Part shown: positions 7,613 through 17,504 of the stretch, piece after piece
Position numbering within the stretch: position 1 is the stretch's first letter
Layout of the letters: every line of letters begins with the position of its first letter
Assembly: GCA_026129135.1 (NCBI GenBank)
Contig: JAHCIQ010000006.1
Coordinates: 62,001-126,000 of the forward strand
Origin: Cyanobacteria bacterium TGS_CYA1
GTDB lineage: Bacteria; Cyanobacteriota; Vampirovibrionia; Obscuribacterales; Obscuribacteraceae
DNA: 64,000 bases
Direction: 5' to 3'
The notes under the pieces: generated by a model
Told to the model about the DNA's origin: nothing
What the model saw: the letters and a program-made list of their open reading frames with translations, nothing else
Database searches by the model: none
Translations under genes and position numbers: made by a program

Positions 7613-10459
7613 CTAACCAGTGCTCTGCAAGCCTTCCGCCACGCCATTGATCGTCATCAAAACGGTATCCAATAGCGTATCAGGTTCGGCGGAATCGCCC
7701 GGTGCAACCGTGGCGTCTTGTTTGGCGCTTACTTCTTTTAACTTGGCGCGCAGTTCTTTGATGAAGCGCACTTGCAGATAACTCAGTGGGTCGATGTACG
7801 GATTTCTAAGTTCGATAGACTTGTGCAAATATTCTGAGTGCTGGAGTGGAAATTCCTGTCCAGACAAGGTGAGAACTGCGTTCTTGGTTGCTTCGAATTC
7901 GTCTAAAATGCGACCCATTATTTTGTTTTTTATTTGCTCGTTTTCAACCAGACTATCGGCATAGTGCTGTGCGATGCGCATGTCTGCAATCGCAAGCGAA
8001 GTCTCTACTTTGGTCACGAGACCTTTGAAGAAAGGCCATTCTTTATATAAGTCTTGCATCAATTTTAATTTGGCTGGGTCTTTTGCCAGCGTCTTAAAGG
8101 CAGTGCCAAAGCCGTACCAGCCTGGAAGCAAAAATCTGCTTTGAGTCCACGAAAATACCCAGGGAATAGCACGAAGGTCAGAAATAGCGGTACTGCCTTT
8201 GGTGCGCCTGGACGGACGTGAGCCCAAGCGCAGACGACTTATTTCTGTAATTGGCGTACATTGCAAAAAGAATTCGAGAAAGTCGGGGTCTTCGTAGATT
8301 AGACTCCTAAAGGCTTTGAATGCTTCTTGCGACAAATCTTCTGTCAGTTTGAGCCATTCGGGTTTGTCTATACCAGTTTTCTTTTTTTTGTTTTCGGTCA
8401 GGCTTGATTCTATTACCGCTGCTGCCAGTCGCTCGAAGTTTCTAACGGCAATGCCGTGCACCGAATATTTAGAACTTATTACTTCGCCTTGTTCGGTGAT
8501 TTTGATTCGTCCAGAAACTGTACCTGGAGGTTGGGCAAGAATGGCTCTGTGTGTAGGACCGCCGCCACGACCAATTGTGCCACCGCGACCGTGAAAGAGT
8601 CTTAGTTTGATGTTGCGTGAGTCTGCAAGTTCAACCAGTTTTTTTTGAGCTTTGTACAATTCCCAGTTAGACGTCACGATTCCGCCGTCTTTGCAGCTGT
8701 CGCTATAGCCAATCATGATTTCTTGCAGATTGCCACGCGATTTTAAATAGTCCGCCCACACTTTGTTAGATAACAATTTGTCGAACAAGACAGGCGCATT
8801 ACGCAAGTCTTCGATTGTTTCAAACAAGGGGACGATACTTATAGTTCTATTTGCGCCTTGGTCTTTTGGTTTTGCATCGGGGCTGTAGATGCCCGCTTCT
8901 TTGGCGAGCAATAAAACTTCGAGCATGTCGGAAGCGTCTTTGGTCATACTTACAATATAAGTATCTACTGCGCGCGTTGTGTGCTCGTCCTGCATTTTAG
9001 CCATCATACTTGCTGTTGCAAGAGTTTCGTTTGTATCTGGAGTGAAACTCGGCTTGACTGGAAAGAGCGGTCTTTTGTTTTGGATTTCTTTGCAGAGCCA
9101 TTCTATGCGCTTTTCTTCGTCCATTTTTTCATAGTCGTCTATGATGCCGAATTGTTTGCACAACTCGCCAAATGCCTGGCTATGTCTTGCGCTGTGTTGG
9201 CGTAAGTCGAGCTTGGCTAAGTGGAAACCAAAAATGTTGACCATGACCATGAGACGTTTGAGTTGTTCGAGGCTGTGTTTGCATTTGGTTTTTTGCAAAG
9301 CGTCGAACATGATTTTTAACTCGCTCAAAAATTGATCTGGATTTTTGTATCCGTGATCTTTTGCATCGAGCGTTCTTTTCAATTTTTCTTGAATGAAAAG
9401 CAACTTTCGTCTGAATGGCTCGAACTTATATTTTTGATAATAACGCTCATGAACCTCTGGGAAGAGTTTAACGTCTTGTTTGACCGAGTCTAAAAGCGCC
9501 TGATCCATCTTCAAAACGTTCGAGCTGTGGCTCAATTCGTTGAACACTTTTTCGAGAGTTTTCAAATATTTTTCAAGTATTACTTTGCGCTGCATCTCGA
9601 GCGTAGTGCGTGTTACTTCGGTGGTCACATATGGGTTACCATCGCGATCGCCACCGATCCAGGAGCCGAAAGTGGTATAGGTCAGATTTTCCGGGACTTG
9701 TTTGTGCAGTTTCTGAGCCAGTTCTTTGACCAGTAGGTCTAACTCGCTATGCACATCAATAATCGAATCTACTACCACACTATCGAAAAGAGACAGACCG
9801 TAGCGGACTTCATCAAGTGGAGATGGTTTGAAATAAATAATATGATCCGACAACCAGAGCGATTCTACGACACCTGCAAGCCCTGCTTCAATTTCGTCGC
9901 TTTCTTTTTTTGTGAGTGGCGGGTGATCGCGCAAGTAGAGCAAATGTGCCATTTTGAGCTGTTTTAGCAAAACGGTTCTGCGCGTGATTTCAGTTGGGTG
10001 CGCGGTAAAAACAACTTCGATATCTAAATTAGTGAAAGTTTCCCAGACTTTATTCGCATTTTCTGCGGCTTCTTCGACGTGACGACGGACATATGATAGT
10101 GAGTCCTGTTCAATCTGGTTTGGATTTTTTGATTCGCGCTGGGCACGGCGTCTAATTCTATGATTTTGCTCTGCCATATTAATGACGTCGAAATAACAGA
10201 CAAAAGCTTTAATCAGTTTGCGTGCAGTATCGAGATCCATGCTGTTTGTAAGCTTTGCCAGTCGAAGGCGATTCTCTTCGCTTGGGGCGGCTTTTGTCAG
10301 AGAGCGGAACTCTTCGACCAGAGCAAGGACTTCTTCACCTTCCAGATTGGCGATTGTTTGTCCAAGTAATTTGCCAAGCATGCGCACATCGTCTCGCAAA
10401 GGCTTAGTACGCTCCAAGAGGTCCGAAATTCCGGTCGAGCCGGTCGTAGTGGTTGTCAC
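7613..10459 (-). CDS. ppc: Phosphoenolpyruvate carboxylase
   Basis: Ppc makes oxaloacetate from PEP and bicarbonate, refilling the TCA cycle. All family hallmarks are present in order: FTAHPTE with the catalytic His (about residue 154), GGDRDGNP, IGYSDSCKDGG, FHGRGGTIGRGGGP, ITEQGE, RLRLGSRPSRR, the RAIPWVFSWTQ block and a C-terminus ending INGVAEGLQSTG. At about 948 residues it is full length. The start is not ATG. A GTG at 10459 with CAGGT seven bases upstream is preferred over the TTG at 10474, which has no ribosome-binding site. It stands alone, followed by a toxin-antitoxin island on the same strand. Confidence 0.97.
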   Translation of the reverse strand: MTTTTTGSTGISDLLERTKPLRDDVRMLGKLLGQTIANLEGEEVLALVEEFRSLTKAAPSEENRLRLAKLTNSMDLDTARKLIKAFVCYFDVINMAEQNHRIRRRAQRESKNPNQIEQDSLSYVRRHVEEAAENANKVWETFTNLDIEVVFTAHPTEITRRTVLLKQLKMAHLLYLRDHPPLTKKESDEIEAGLAGVVESLWLSDHIIYFKPSPLDEVRYGLSLFDSVVVDSIIDVHSELDLLVKELAQKLHKQVPENLTYTTFGSWIGGDRDGNPYVTTEVTRTTLEMQRKVILEKYLKTLEKVFNELSHSSNVLKMDQALLDSVKQDVKLFPEVHERYYQKYKFEPFRRKLLFIQEKLKRTLDAKDHGYKNPDQFLSELKIMFDALQKTKCKHSLEQLKRLMVMVNIFGFHLAKLDLRQHSARHSQAFGELCKQFGIIDDYEKMDEEKRIEWLCKEIQNKRPLFPVKPSFTPDTNETLATASMMAKMQDEHTTRAVDTYIVSMTKDASDMLEVLLLAKEAGIYSPDAKPKDQGANRTISIVPLFETIEDLRNAPVLFDKLLSNKVWADYLKSRGNLQEIMIGYSDSCKDGGIVTSNWELYKAQKKLVELADSRNIKLRLFHGRGGTIGRGGGPTHRAILAQPPGTVSGRIKITEQGEVISSKYSVHGIAVRNFERLAAAVIESSLTENKKKKTGIDKPEWLKLTEDLSQEAFKAFRSLIYEDPDFLEFFLQCTPITEISRLRLGSRPSRRTKGSTAISDLRAIPWVFSWTQSRFLLPGWYGFGTAFKTLAKDPAKLKLMQDLYKEWPFFKGLVTKVETSLAIADMRIAQHYADSLVENEQIKNKIMGRILDEFEATKNAVLTLSGQEFPLQHSEYLHKSIELRNPYIDPLSYLQVRFIKELRAKLKEVSAKQDATVAPGDSAEPDTLLDTVLMTINGVAEGLQSTG

Positions 10460-10519
10460 AAAATTACCTGCCAATAGACTGACAGAGCTTAATTTAGCAC
10501 TATTTCAAAAGAGAGTGTC

Positions 10520-11659
10520 TTAACTCTTGCAGGCTGTCAAGCTGTCCAGGCGAAGCAAGGCCAGCTTACTTTTGAGCAAATCGGGATGGTTTTGACCGAG
10601 TGTCTTTTCTTGAATCTCAATAGCTCTTGAATATGCCTGTCTGGCTTCTGTAATTTGATTGTCTGCTTCAAGTGCCTGAGCCAGTCCACAGTATGAGGCG
10701 GCAGATTCAGGGTGATTAGTGCCCAGTGTTTTTATGCGCATGGCAAGAGCTTTGTTGTAATAAAGCAGGGCTTGTTTTGGGTTGGATTTGCTCAAGCTAA
10801 GTTCGCCAAGACCGTGCAGGGTAGCTGCAATCTCAGGATGTTCTTGACCAAAGGTGTTGATGCGCTTTTCGAGAGCCTGCATGAAATATTCTTCTGCCAG
10901 GTCTGTTTTGTTTTGCCAGGTATAGAGCCTAGCAAGGTTGTGCAAGCTCGAGGCGAGATCTGGATGATTGGATTCTATGCCAAGTTTAGCTTGTCTTATT
11001 TCAAACGCTTGCTTGTAGCAATCTAAAGCAAGGTCGAGATTGTTTTTGTGTGCGTGCACCACTCCAAGATTGTTCAGTAATCTTGCTTGCAATAAAGTTT
11101 TGGCTGTTTTTCTTTTGAGCATGGCGAGTGCCTTCTCGTAGTTTTTTTGTGCTTTGTCGAGATCGCCTTTTTTGAAGTTGAGCGAGCCAAGATTATTTAG
11201 GATGGTCGCTGTTTGTGGATTTTGATCTTCATCTTTTAGCTGGTCGAAATAAAATTGAGCACGTTCATATTCTGCTTTGTTGAAATAGAGCACGCCCAGA
11301 TCGTTTAGAAGAACTTGATAATACGGATGGTCTTTTTCCATCACCTGCTCGAATATGCCTTGAGCTTCTAAATAAAGCAGTTCAGCTTGTGCATAGCGTC
11401 CACCTTGGGCTTCGATAGACGCCATGTTACACAAGCTGATTGCTTTCTGGTTGGGCTTTTGGGTTTGAAGGAAAGCTTTTTTAGATGCATCGGCTGACTT
11501 GGAAAAATCTCCTTTGCAGTATGATTGCCACGCAACATCGGTTTGTTTGTCCCAGCGAGTGCGAGATTCTGCAGCGTTTACCTTGCTTGCGATATTGAGG
11601 CTGCTAACGCTTAGTGCAGTTACAAGCAATACGGTTGTAAGGCTCATATGATACTTCAT
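10520..11659 (-). CDS. Exported TPR protein (kinesin-light-chain-like repeats)
   Basis: The 379-residue product starts with a signal peptide (MKYHMSLTTVLLVTALSV, cleavage near KVNAAES). About seven tetratricopeptide units follow, several of the kinesin-light-chain type with 42-residue spacing and motifs such as HPDLASSLHNLARLY, HPEIAATLHGLGEL and HPESAASYCGLAQAL. TPRs are protein-interaction scaffolds, so no catalytic role is expected. The ATG at 11659 is chosen because GGAG lies a few bases upstream. It is probably periplasmic or envelope-attached. Its ligand is unknown. Comparable KLC-type TPRs occur in the exported half of the kinase at 4289. Confidence 0.85.
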   Translation of the reverse strand: MKYHMSLTTVLLVTALSVSSLNIASKVNAAESRTRWDKQTDVAWQSYCKGDFSKSADASKKAFLQTQKPNQKAISLCNMASIEAQGGRYAQAELLYLEAQGIFEQVMEKDHPYYQVLLNDLGVLYFNKAEYERAQFYFDQLKDEDQNPQTATILNNLGSLNFKKGDLDKAQKNYEKALAMLKRKTAKTLLQARLLNNLGVVHAHKNNLDLALDCYKQAFEIRQAKLGIESNHPDLASSLHNLARLYTWQNKTDLAEEYFMQALEKRINTFGQEHPEIAATLHGLGELSLSKSNPKQALLYYNKALAMRIKTLGTNHPESAASYCGLAQALEADNQITEARQAYSRAIEIQEKTLGQNHPDLLKSKLALLRLDSLTACKS

Positions 11660-11887
11660 ATGGTGCTCCATATAATTTGAGACGCACGTAGTTTGAACCA
11701 AGCGGCAGGCTGTGTGGCAAGCACAGCCTTCTTCGCTTGTGGTTTGGTTTCGGTTTGTTCGGTCTGAATAGTGACTTGTTGCGGGTCACTTTTCTACTAT
11801 GACAAAGTCGCAGGTGCTGCACATCGCATTTTAGTTTGATTTTTTGCACTTACACTAAAGTGTGATAAAGGATGAGTCTCGATTACG

Positions 11888-13198
11888 TTACTGGCAGTCG
11901 CGTGCCAGAACGAAGTTGCCATTGAGACTGCCTTTCTTTATTGTGCCAGTAATTTTCTGTGTTTCAGGGTCATAGATGCCTGCCCAAAGCTCCGGCTTCT
12001 CGAATATTTTCCAGAGCCAGAAGTGGTAAATGATTTCCAGGTAAAGCTCATTTTGTACTGATTTTCCACTCACTGTCACTTTGCCATACAGAGGTCCAAG
12101 CACTTTGCTGTGATATGTACCTGAAAGCCCTCCTGCCGGAGCGCTAGCCAGTCTGATGATACAGGTGCAAAGCATTCTTGGGTTGCTTTCGAAGCTGTAC
12201 AAGCCGTTCCAGTCACCTAGATAAATATCGTCTTTGGAGCCCTTGAAGCTTTTGTCGGCTAAAAGTTTTATGCCTTTGTCGTATTCGAGCGGCACGATGG
12301 GACGTGCCATTGAGAGTAATTTTGCTCCCTTTGGTGGCGGCATGAACATCATTTGCACTTCTGCGTTTGAAAGCCACACAGGACCATTTTGAGTTGCCAG
12401 AGCCAATGGTTCTCCGCTCACTGGATTTATGTATACTGAAACATTTTGGGGGCAATTTTCGTTTTGTAATTTCAGTTCTGAAAAATTCTTCTCGCTCTCT
12501 TTCATCGGACGGATATGATAATTTTTGAGCGTATTTCCCATTTTGAATTCTAGTTTATACATCATGTGCTGCTGCGACAGGTCGCGTACAATCGAAAGTA
12601 ATTCAAGTTCGAAAATTTCACTGTGAGTCAGATGGAATGAGTTCTCGCGCAACGATTCTTCGACTGCTCGAAGAACAGCGTTTATGTACAAAATTGGCAG
12701 GATTAACAATAAAACAAAACCTGCAAAGAAAAGCATGTTATGGAATGACATGCCTGTGAACATTGATGTGATCGAAATCAGAGTCATTCCGCCTGTGGAA
12801 AACAAAAGAAGATAACGCATCATTTTGAGCGATTTTGCAGTTGAGGCAAATTCTTTGTGAAATGGATAATCTGCTGGGGTGCGCATATCGATTGGTCTGA
12901 ATCTGTCGAACTCTGTTGCGGGCAGAAAGGAATTCGATTGTGGTGCGCTGTCGAGTTTTTTGATTTTGCGCTTAAGAATTACGAATACACAAAATGCAGT
13001 GACAAAAATCATCGCGAAAAAAATCGCATTTTCAATCAATATAGATGTGAGATTGCCAGTACCGGGAAATCTGAAAACAAGTTCCAAAATTACCTTGAAA
13101 AGGGTGATGACGGTCGCTGGCATCAACACTGTGCCTAGAAAGGTCAAATCGCTTCCGACCAATTTTATTTCAGAGCGTTTTTGAGGCTTCATTTCCAT
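11888..13198 (-). CDS. Membrane protein of unknown function with large C-terminal domain
   Basis: The 436-residue product has two hydrophobic pairs: helices around residues 18-38 and 47-68, and another pair around 125-145 and 152-175. A cytoplasmic or periplasmic region of about 240 residues rich in beta structure follows. It includes LSGTYHSKVLGPLYGKVTVSG and ends with GIYDPETQKITGTIKKGSLNG, which suggests a small barrel or calycin-like unit. No catalytic motif is recognised. The gene stands alone between the TPR gene and a 343-base intergenic region. The ATG at 13198 has only a weak TGAAG upstream, and the ATG at 13192 is equally possible. Confidence 0.65.
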   Translation of the reverse strand: MEMKPQKRSEIKLVGSDLTFLGTVLMPATVITLFKVILELVFRFPGTGNLTSILIENAIFFAMIFVTAFCVFVILKRKIKKLDSAPQSNSFLPATEFDRFRPIDMRTPADYPFHKEFASTAKSLKMMRYLLLFSTGGMTLISITSMFTGMSFHNMLFFAGFVLLLILPILYINAVLRAVEESLRENSFHLTHSEIFELELLSIVRDLSQQHMMYKLEFKMGNTLKNYHIRPMKESEKNFSELKLQNENCPQNVSVYINPVSGEPLALATQNGPVWLSNAEVQMMFMPPPKGAKLLSMARPIVPLEYDKGIKLLADKSFKGSKDDIYLGDWNGLYSFESNPRMLCTCIIRLASAPAGGLSGTYHSKVLGPLYGKVTVSGKSVQNELYLEIIYHFWLWKIFEKPELWAGIYDPETQKITGTIKKGSLNGNFVLARDCQ

Positions 13199-13541
13199 AG
13201 TTGCTTCAATTTACCCGTCTGGCGGCCCCTTTCTTCGAGCACATTAAATCGACCTTGACAAACTGGATTAAATGCACTAGTGTGGATTGGTTGATTTGAA
13301 AGAAGCGCCTTTTGCGCTGCGATTATTCGCGACACTTACCAGTTTTACAAATCGATTCGAGACCACTCGATTTTACTAAGTTTCTAATCATGATCGGCTT
13401 TTGAAACCGGTTATTTTGCTACTTACTTATTTGGCAACTAAACCTGCTTGCAGGTGTCGTATCTGATTGAATTGGCGCGCGTTAGCTCGCGCCTGGCACC
13501 CGCGGCTGTTTTAGTGCGCCTATATGAGGACACAACTTACC
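13199..13541. other. 343-base divergent intergenic region
   Basis: No gene is seen here. It contains a TTGACA at 13255-13260 followed after 17 bases by a poor -10 (TAGTGT). It also has a perfect dyad ACCTGC-TT-GCAGGT variant (13442-13455) and a GC hairpin GGCGCG / CGCGCC (13474-13493). It ends in GAGGAC, the ribosome-binding site of the plus-strand gene. The two dyads could be a leader structure or regulator site for that gene. Confidence 0.4.
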
Positions 13542-14762
13542 ATGAAAAACGAAATCGATAATACCGAGTATCGCCTGGGCAGTTTACTGATTGACTTCGG
13601 TATCGTAAATCGCCAGGACCTGGATTGCGGATTGAGAATTTCGTCTATGACTGGATTGCCGCTTGGTAAAGCACTCATATTTCTTGAGTGTTTGCACGAG
13701 CATCTATTGCACGATGCTATTCAAGCTCAGTCTATGCTTAGAGACAAAATCATCAATATACACCAGGCCCGCCAGGCTCTAAATATAGTGAAAATGAGCC
13801 AACTCAAATTCGACGAGGCGCTCATTACTCTAGGAGTAAAAACATCTGACTCAAACCGTACACGACTTGGCGAGCTACTTGTGTCGGCAAGCAAAATCAA
13901 TGGCAAACAACTAGAATTTGGACTGAAAGTGTCCGATTGTTCGGGCTTTCCGCTAGGACAGGTTCTGGTCATGCTCGATTTTATCTCTGACGATTATTTG
14001 CGAGTAACACTTGCTTTGCAGCGCGAATTGCGCGCCGGTGAATTGCAAGAACAAACAGTTTCGAGCAAATTGCGCAGCATAAAAGCAAACGACGAGACTT
14101 TCTCGCGCCTGCCTTCCTATGATTCGCAAAAAATTCTTCTAGGAGAACTGCTTACAAAAGCAGGTCTTGTAAATGAATCGCGTGTGCAAGATGCGCTCAT
14201 CAATCAGCTCGAATCGGGTAAAGCCGTCGGGCAGCATCTGGTCGAGTCGAAATCGGTCACAAGCGAGATGTTGAGTCTTGCGCTGCGTCTGCAAGCGCTT
14301 ACTCAAAGCGAGCAGATAAACAAAGAAAAAGCGGTAGTCATTCTCAAAGAAGCAATTAAACCAATTGCCAATTCAGAATCTATTTCGGAAGATAAAGCCA
14401 GTTCGCTTACATTCTGGAATTTTCTTGGTGTGAGCAATTATCTCACTACAGAGCGTGAAAACGAGTTGCTAGCTCAGTTGTATCAAACGAGCCATCTGTA
14501 TTTCGTGGTACTGAAAACGGTATCAAATGAAAAAGCGCGCACTCGTCAAGATTCAATTGCTCTGCTCAAGCAGGCAATGAAAAAGGACGCGGTTTTGCGT
14601 TGTGTGCTTCTGGAATTGTATCCCGAAGAGCGCTCGCTGATTGATTCCGCGTTTATTCTGCACACATGGGTTCGCAAAGGAAAGATATCACTTTCCCGCG
14701 CTATAGTGAACTTTATCATGCTGCGTAGAGGACTGAACTCCGAGTTGCTCAAGACTGCCTGA
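13542..14762 (+). CDS. Protein built of MshEN-like repeats (type II secretion ATPase N-domain-like)
   Basis: The 406-residue product contains three to four copies of a helical unit of the pattern LGxLLxxxGxxxxxxLxxxLxxxxxxGxPLGxxLxxLxxxxxxxL, for example YRLGSLLIDFGIVNRQDL, RLGELLVSASKINGKQL and LLGELLTKAGLVNESRV. This resembles the N-terminal domain (MshEN) of GspE/PilB ATPases, some of which bind cyclic di-GMP. No ATPase core (Walker A) is present. The C-terminal 130 residues are helical and unrecognised. A GAGGAC site precedes the ATG at 13542. The last 75 bases overlap the 3' end of the opposing histidine kinase gene. It might be a c-di-GMP-responsive adaptor, which is inference. Confidence 0.7.
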   Translation: MKNEIDNTEYRLGSLLIDFGIVNRQDLDCGLRISSMTGLPLGKALIFLECLHEHLLHDAIQAQSMLRDKIINIHQARQALNIVKMSQLKFDEALITLGVKTSDSNRTRLGELLVSASKINGKQLEFGLKVSDCSGFPLGQVLVMLDFISDDYLRVTLALQRELRAGELQEQTVSSKLRSIKANDETFSRLPSYDSQKILLGELLTKAGLVNESRVQDALINQLESGKAVGQHLVESKSVTSEMLSLALRLQALTQSEQINKEKAVVILKEAIKPIANSESISEDKASSLTFWNFLGVSNYLTTERENELLAQLYQTSHLYFVVLKTVSNEKARTRQDSIALLKQAMKKDAVLRCVLLELYPEERSLIDSAFILHTWVRKGKISLSRAIVNFIMLRRGLNSELLKTA

Positions 14763-16586
14763 GGAAGTCTGTTTTTCAGTCTCGAACGAGACGATAAAAC
14801 GCGTTTCACAGCCATCGTCCGGCGTGCTTATGCAAGTAATATTTGCATTGTGCGCCTGGGCGATTTGCGAGCATATGTATAAACCAAGTCCGGTACCTGG
14901 AACATAGCTCTTGCCTTCTTCACCCTGGTAGAAACGGTTGAACAGCCGCTTTTGACTGTCTTCTGGAATGTAGGAACCAGTATTAATAATTTCGACAGTT
15001 ATATGGTGCTCAGTGCCACTCAAGGCGACAGTGATTTTTCCACGAGCAGGTGTAAACTTTAGGGCATTATCGAGCAAGTTGGAGAACAGCCTTACAAGCG
15101 AGGTCTTGTCCGCCACCACTGTGTAATTTTCATCGAGCGAATTATCGACTTCGAAGCGCAGCTCGACTCCATTGTCTGCTGCAAGCAAAGTGATATCTGA
15201 AATTGCAGACCGAGATAATTGGACCAAGTCGACCAGCTCGAAGCTGAGATAATCTGCGCCTGTATCGTATCTGTAGATAGCTATCAAGTTTTGGATCATG
15301 CGCAAGAGCGAAGTATTGCTTTCTTTCAATTTGTGCATGATAGTGACCAGCTCTCGTGAAATCGGTCCCATTTTGCCATTTAAAATTAGCTCAAGAATGC
15401 GGTTTGTACCGATAATCGGATTTTTCAAATCGTGGCTGAGCGTGGCTAAGAAATCTTCCTTTTGTGCAATCAGCACCATGCGACGATGAGTATTTTCGCT
15501 CAGTTTGCGGTCAGTAATATCCATAATTGAACCGATGAAAATCGCCTTGCTATCGACTTCTGGTCGACATTGTACCGCTTCGCCTCTGACCCACTTCACT
15601 TTGCCCTCGATATCTCTGATTCTGAATTCGCATTCCCAGTTAATGCCTTTGCGGATTGTTTTCGACCAGCTTTTTAATACTTCTGATTTGTCTTCTATAT
15701 GAATTAGATTCTGCCATCCAGTTCCGAGAGCCGCTTCGGTCGAAAGGCTTGTGAGTTCGCTCCATCTTTGTCCGACGAAGGTCCAGTTGCCCAATTCATC
15801 AGTTTCGAAAATGGTGACTGGAGCAAACGAACACAAAATATGGAATCGCTCTTTCTCTGCCTTTGCTTCTTGGGTTCTTTCTGCCACTTGTGATTCTATG
15901 ATTTCGTTGCTGTTTTCCATGCGAGCATGTTTCTTTGCCATTTCCCACATTTCTTTTCGGTTGATTACACACCAGGTAACAAAGAAAATGTCTCCAAACA
16001 AGACCCAAAATCCATGTTCGAGAAAGCGCCAGGTTTGCGGTGACGATTCTCCGTAAATCGAGAGTGGGTAATAAATTCCTCGAAGAATATGATCGACTAA
16101 AATAATGATTGTTGCGGTGACGAGCACTTTCCAGTCTCTATAAAAAGCAAGAAAAGCAAGAGTGGCAAAAACAAGGAAATGAGTCTCGATTCTCCCACCG
16201 CTCAGATGAATGAGAAAAGACGTCATTATCATTTGCGCAACCGCCAGGACATGGCGTGTAAGTGCCTTTCCAGGCATTTGAAAAATTAGAAAAATGGGCA
16301 GACTGATTAGTGCAAGACCAAGCCAGATTGCAAGATGCACATGCAGATTAGTGTCTGAAAGAGTGCCATTCCAGGTGCGAGGAAACCAGAAAACAGCTAT
16401 CAGAATTGAGGCGAACCATTCGGTCACGAGCAGCCCGCCAAAAAGAACATCGCACTGGTGAAAGTTTTTCTCCAGTTGCAATTTGAAGATCTTGTGCGCC
16501 TTAAGTACTACTCGTTTGTCTAACGCGTTTAATTGCGCAGTATCTTCCTGCAAAAAACGATTGGCCTTCGCCCCCGCCACGTCCAT
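14688..16586 (-). CDS. Membrane-bound PAS sensor histidine kinase
   Basis: The N-terminus (about residues 40-210) has six predicted membrane helices and contains the motif GGRIETHFLVF followed by LAFYRDW, seen in a widespread integral-membrane sensor module of hybrid kinases. A PAS/PAC domain (about 245-365) follows. The HisKA box has SHDLKNP with the phospho-accepting His, and the HATPase domain carries DNALKF (N box) and GTGLGLYI (G box). The partner response regulator is not in the window. Starts at 16586 (ATG) or 16616 (GTG) are both possible, and neither has a convincing ribosome-binding site. The C-terminal 25 codons overlap the convergent MshEN-repeat gene. Confidence 0.9.
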   Translation of the reverse strand: MDVAGAKANRFLQEDTAQLNALDKRVVLKAHKIFKLQLEKNFHQCDVLFGGLLVTEWFASILIAVFWFPRTWNGTLSDTNLHVHLAIWLGLALISLPIFLIFQMPGKALTRHVLAVAQMIMTSFLIHLSGGRIETHFLVFATLAFLAFYRDWKVLVTATIIILVDHILRGIYYPLSIYGESSPQTWRFLEHGFWVLFGDIFFVTWCVINRKEMWEMAKKHARMENSNEIIESQVAERTQEAKAEKERFHILCSFAPVTIFETDELGNWTFVGQRWSELTSLSTEAALGTGWQNLIHIEDKSEVLKSWSKTIRKGINWECEFRIRDIEGKVKWVRGEAVQCRPEVDSKAIFIGSIMDITDRKLSENTHRRMVLIAQKEDFLATLSHDLKNPIIGTNRILELILNGKMGPISRELVTIMHKLKESNTSLLRMIQNLIAIYRYDTGADYLSFELVDLVQLSRSAISDITLLAADNGVELRFEVDNSLDENYTVVADKTSLVRLFSNLLDNALKFTPARGKITVALSGTEHHITVEIINTGSYIPEDSQKRLFNRFYQGEEGKSYVPGTGLGLYICSQIAQAHNANITCISTPDDGCETRFIVSFETEKQTSSGSLEQLGVQSSTQHDKVHYSAGK

Positions 16587-16666
16587 TTCAACTAGCCCCC
16601 AATTCCAACTTAGCACCGGCTAGTTTTGGGCACTATCACCTATTAGGTGGATTTGTCAGCACAGTT

Positions 16667-17485
16667 TCAGGGTTTCGATTTCTGCGATTTGATCGAACCA
16701 CTAACTTTGGATATAGTCACTGTTCCCTTTGGATCAGACGTTTTTGCAATTGCTTTGTATTGAGTGTTCAATAATTCAAGCTCTGTTTTAAGACTCGCAA
16801 ATTCTCCAGCTAACTGGCGTTCGGCTTCAAGTAATTTGCTTCGATTCAGAACTTGAACGTCTTGACCTGAATTTGCTTGCAATGCATTAGCAAGACGCGC
16901 CTGGGCGACTTGAAGTTCGCGCTGGGAAGTGATTAAGCGTTGAGTGTCGGTGCGCATCGAGTTAACTAGATTGTCAGATTCTTGTACCGAAGTATTCATC
17001 GCAGGGCATGCACGAGGAGGTCTCAAATCGCCCAGATTGAAGTTTGGAATGCGGATGTGATACGAGTCGATGTGAGATTTCCATGCTGAAAGTTGTGTTT
17101 TGTAAGCCGCTTCAGAAGCCTTGCAATGTCCGTAGTCTTGCTCTGTTTTTAGAAGGTGAGCTTTGTATTTGTCCGCGTGCTCCATGAATGCAGCGAGATT
17201 TTTGTTGTAAGCATCGACATGACCTTTTTCAAGTTCGCCGGTTAATTTATTCGTTTCGCCTTTGAGCATTCGGGCTCGCTGGATTGCGTCTTTTAGACGA
17301 ATATTGGTTTCGGTTGCGTTTAGTTTGAAATTCTTGGACTGATCGATAATTTCTTTAGCCGATTCCACTCGCCCCGGCTTGCAACACTCGTCTCCATCTG
17401 TTTTTTCTTGCGCCTCTGCATTACTCAAAGAAAAAAGCAGCGCCAGGAAAAGAACTGTAATTTTTGATATCCGAAGTGTTTTCAT
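16667..17485 (-). CDS. Exported coiled-coil protein of unknown function
   Basis: The 272-residue product has a signal peptide (MKTLRISKITVLFLALLF, cleavage near NAEAQ). The mature part is mostly helical with long heptad-like stretches, for example SKLLEAERQLAGEFASLKTELELL near the C-terminus. Three to four cysteines (two adjacent in DECCKPG) could form disulfides. It starts 19 bases after the stop of the preceding TPR gene and belongs to the same minus-strand cluster as the giant repeat protein. A role in assembly or anchoring of that protein is only a guess from position. Confidence 0.75.
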   Translation of the reverse strand: MKTLRISKITVLFLALLFSLSNAEAQEKTDGDECCKPGRVESAKEIIDQSKNFKLNATETNIRLKDAIQRARMLKGETNKLTGELEKGHVDAYNKNLAAFMEHADKYKAHLLKTEQDYGHCKASEAAYKTQLSAWKSHIDSYHIRIPNFNLGDLRPPRACPAMNTSVQESDNLVNSMRTDTQRLITSQRELQVAQARLANALQANSGQDVQVLNRSKLLEAERQLAGEFASLKTELELLNTQYKAIAKTSDPKGTVTISKVSGSIKSQKSKP

Positions 17486-17504
17486 GATTCAATGCCTCGA
17501 ATTT

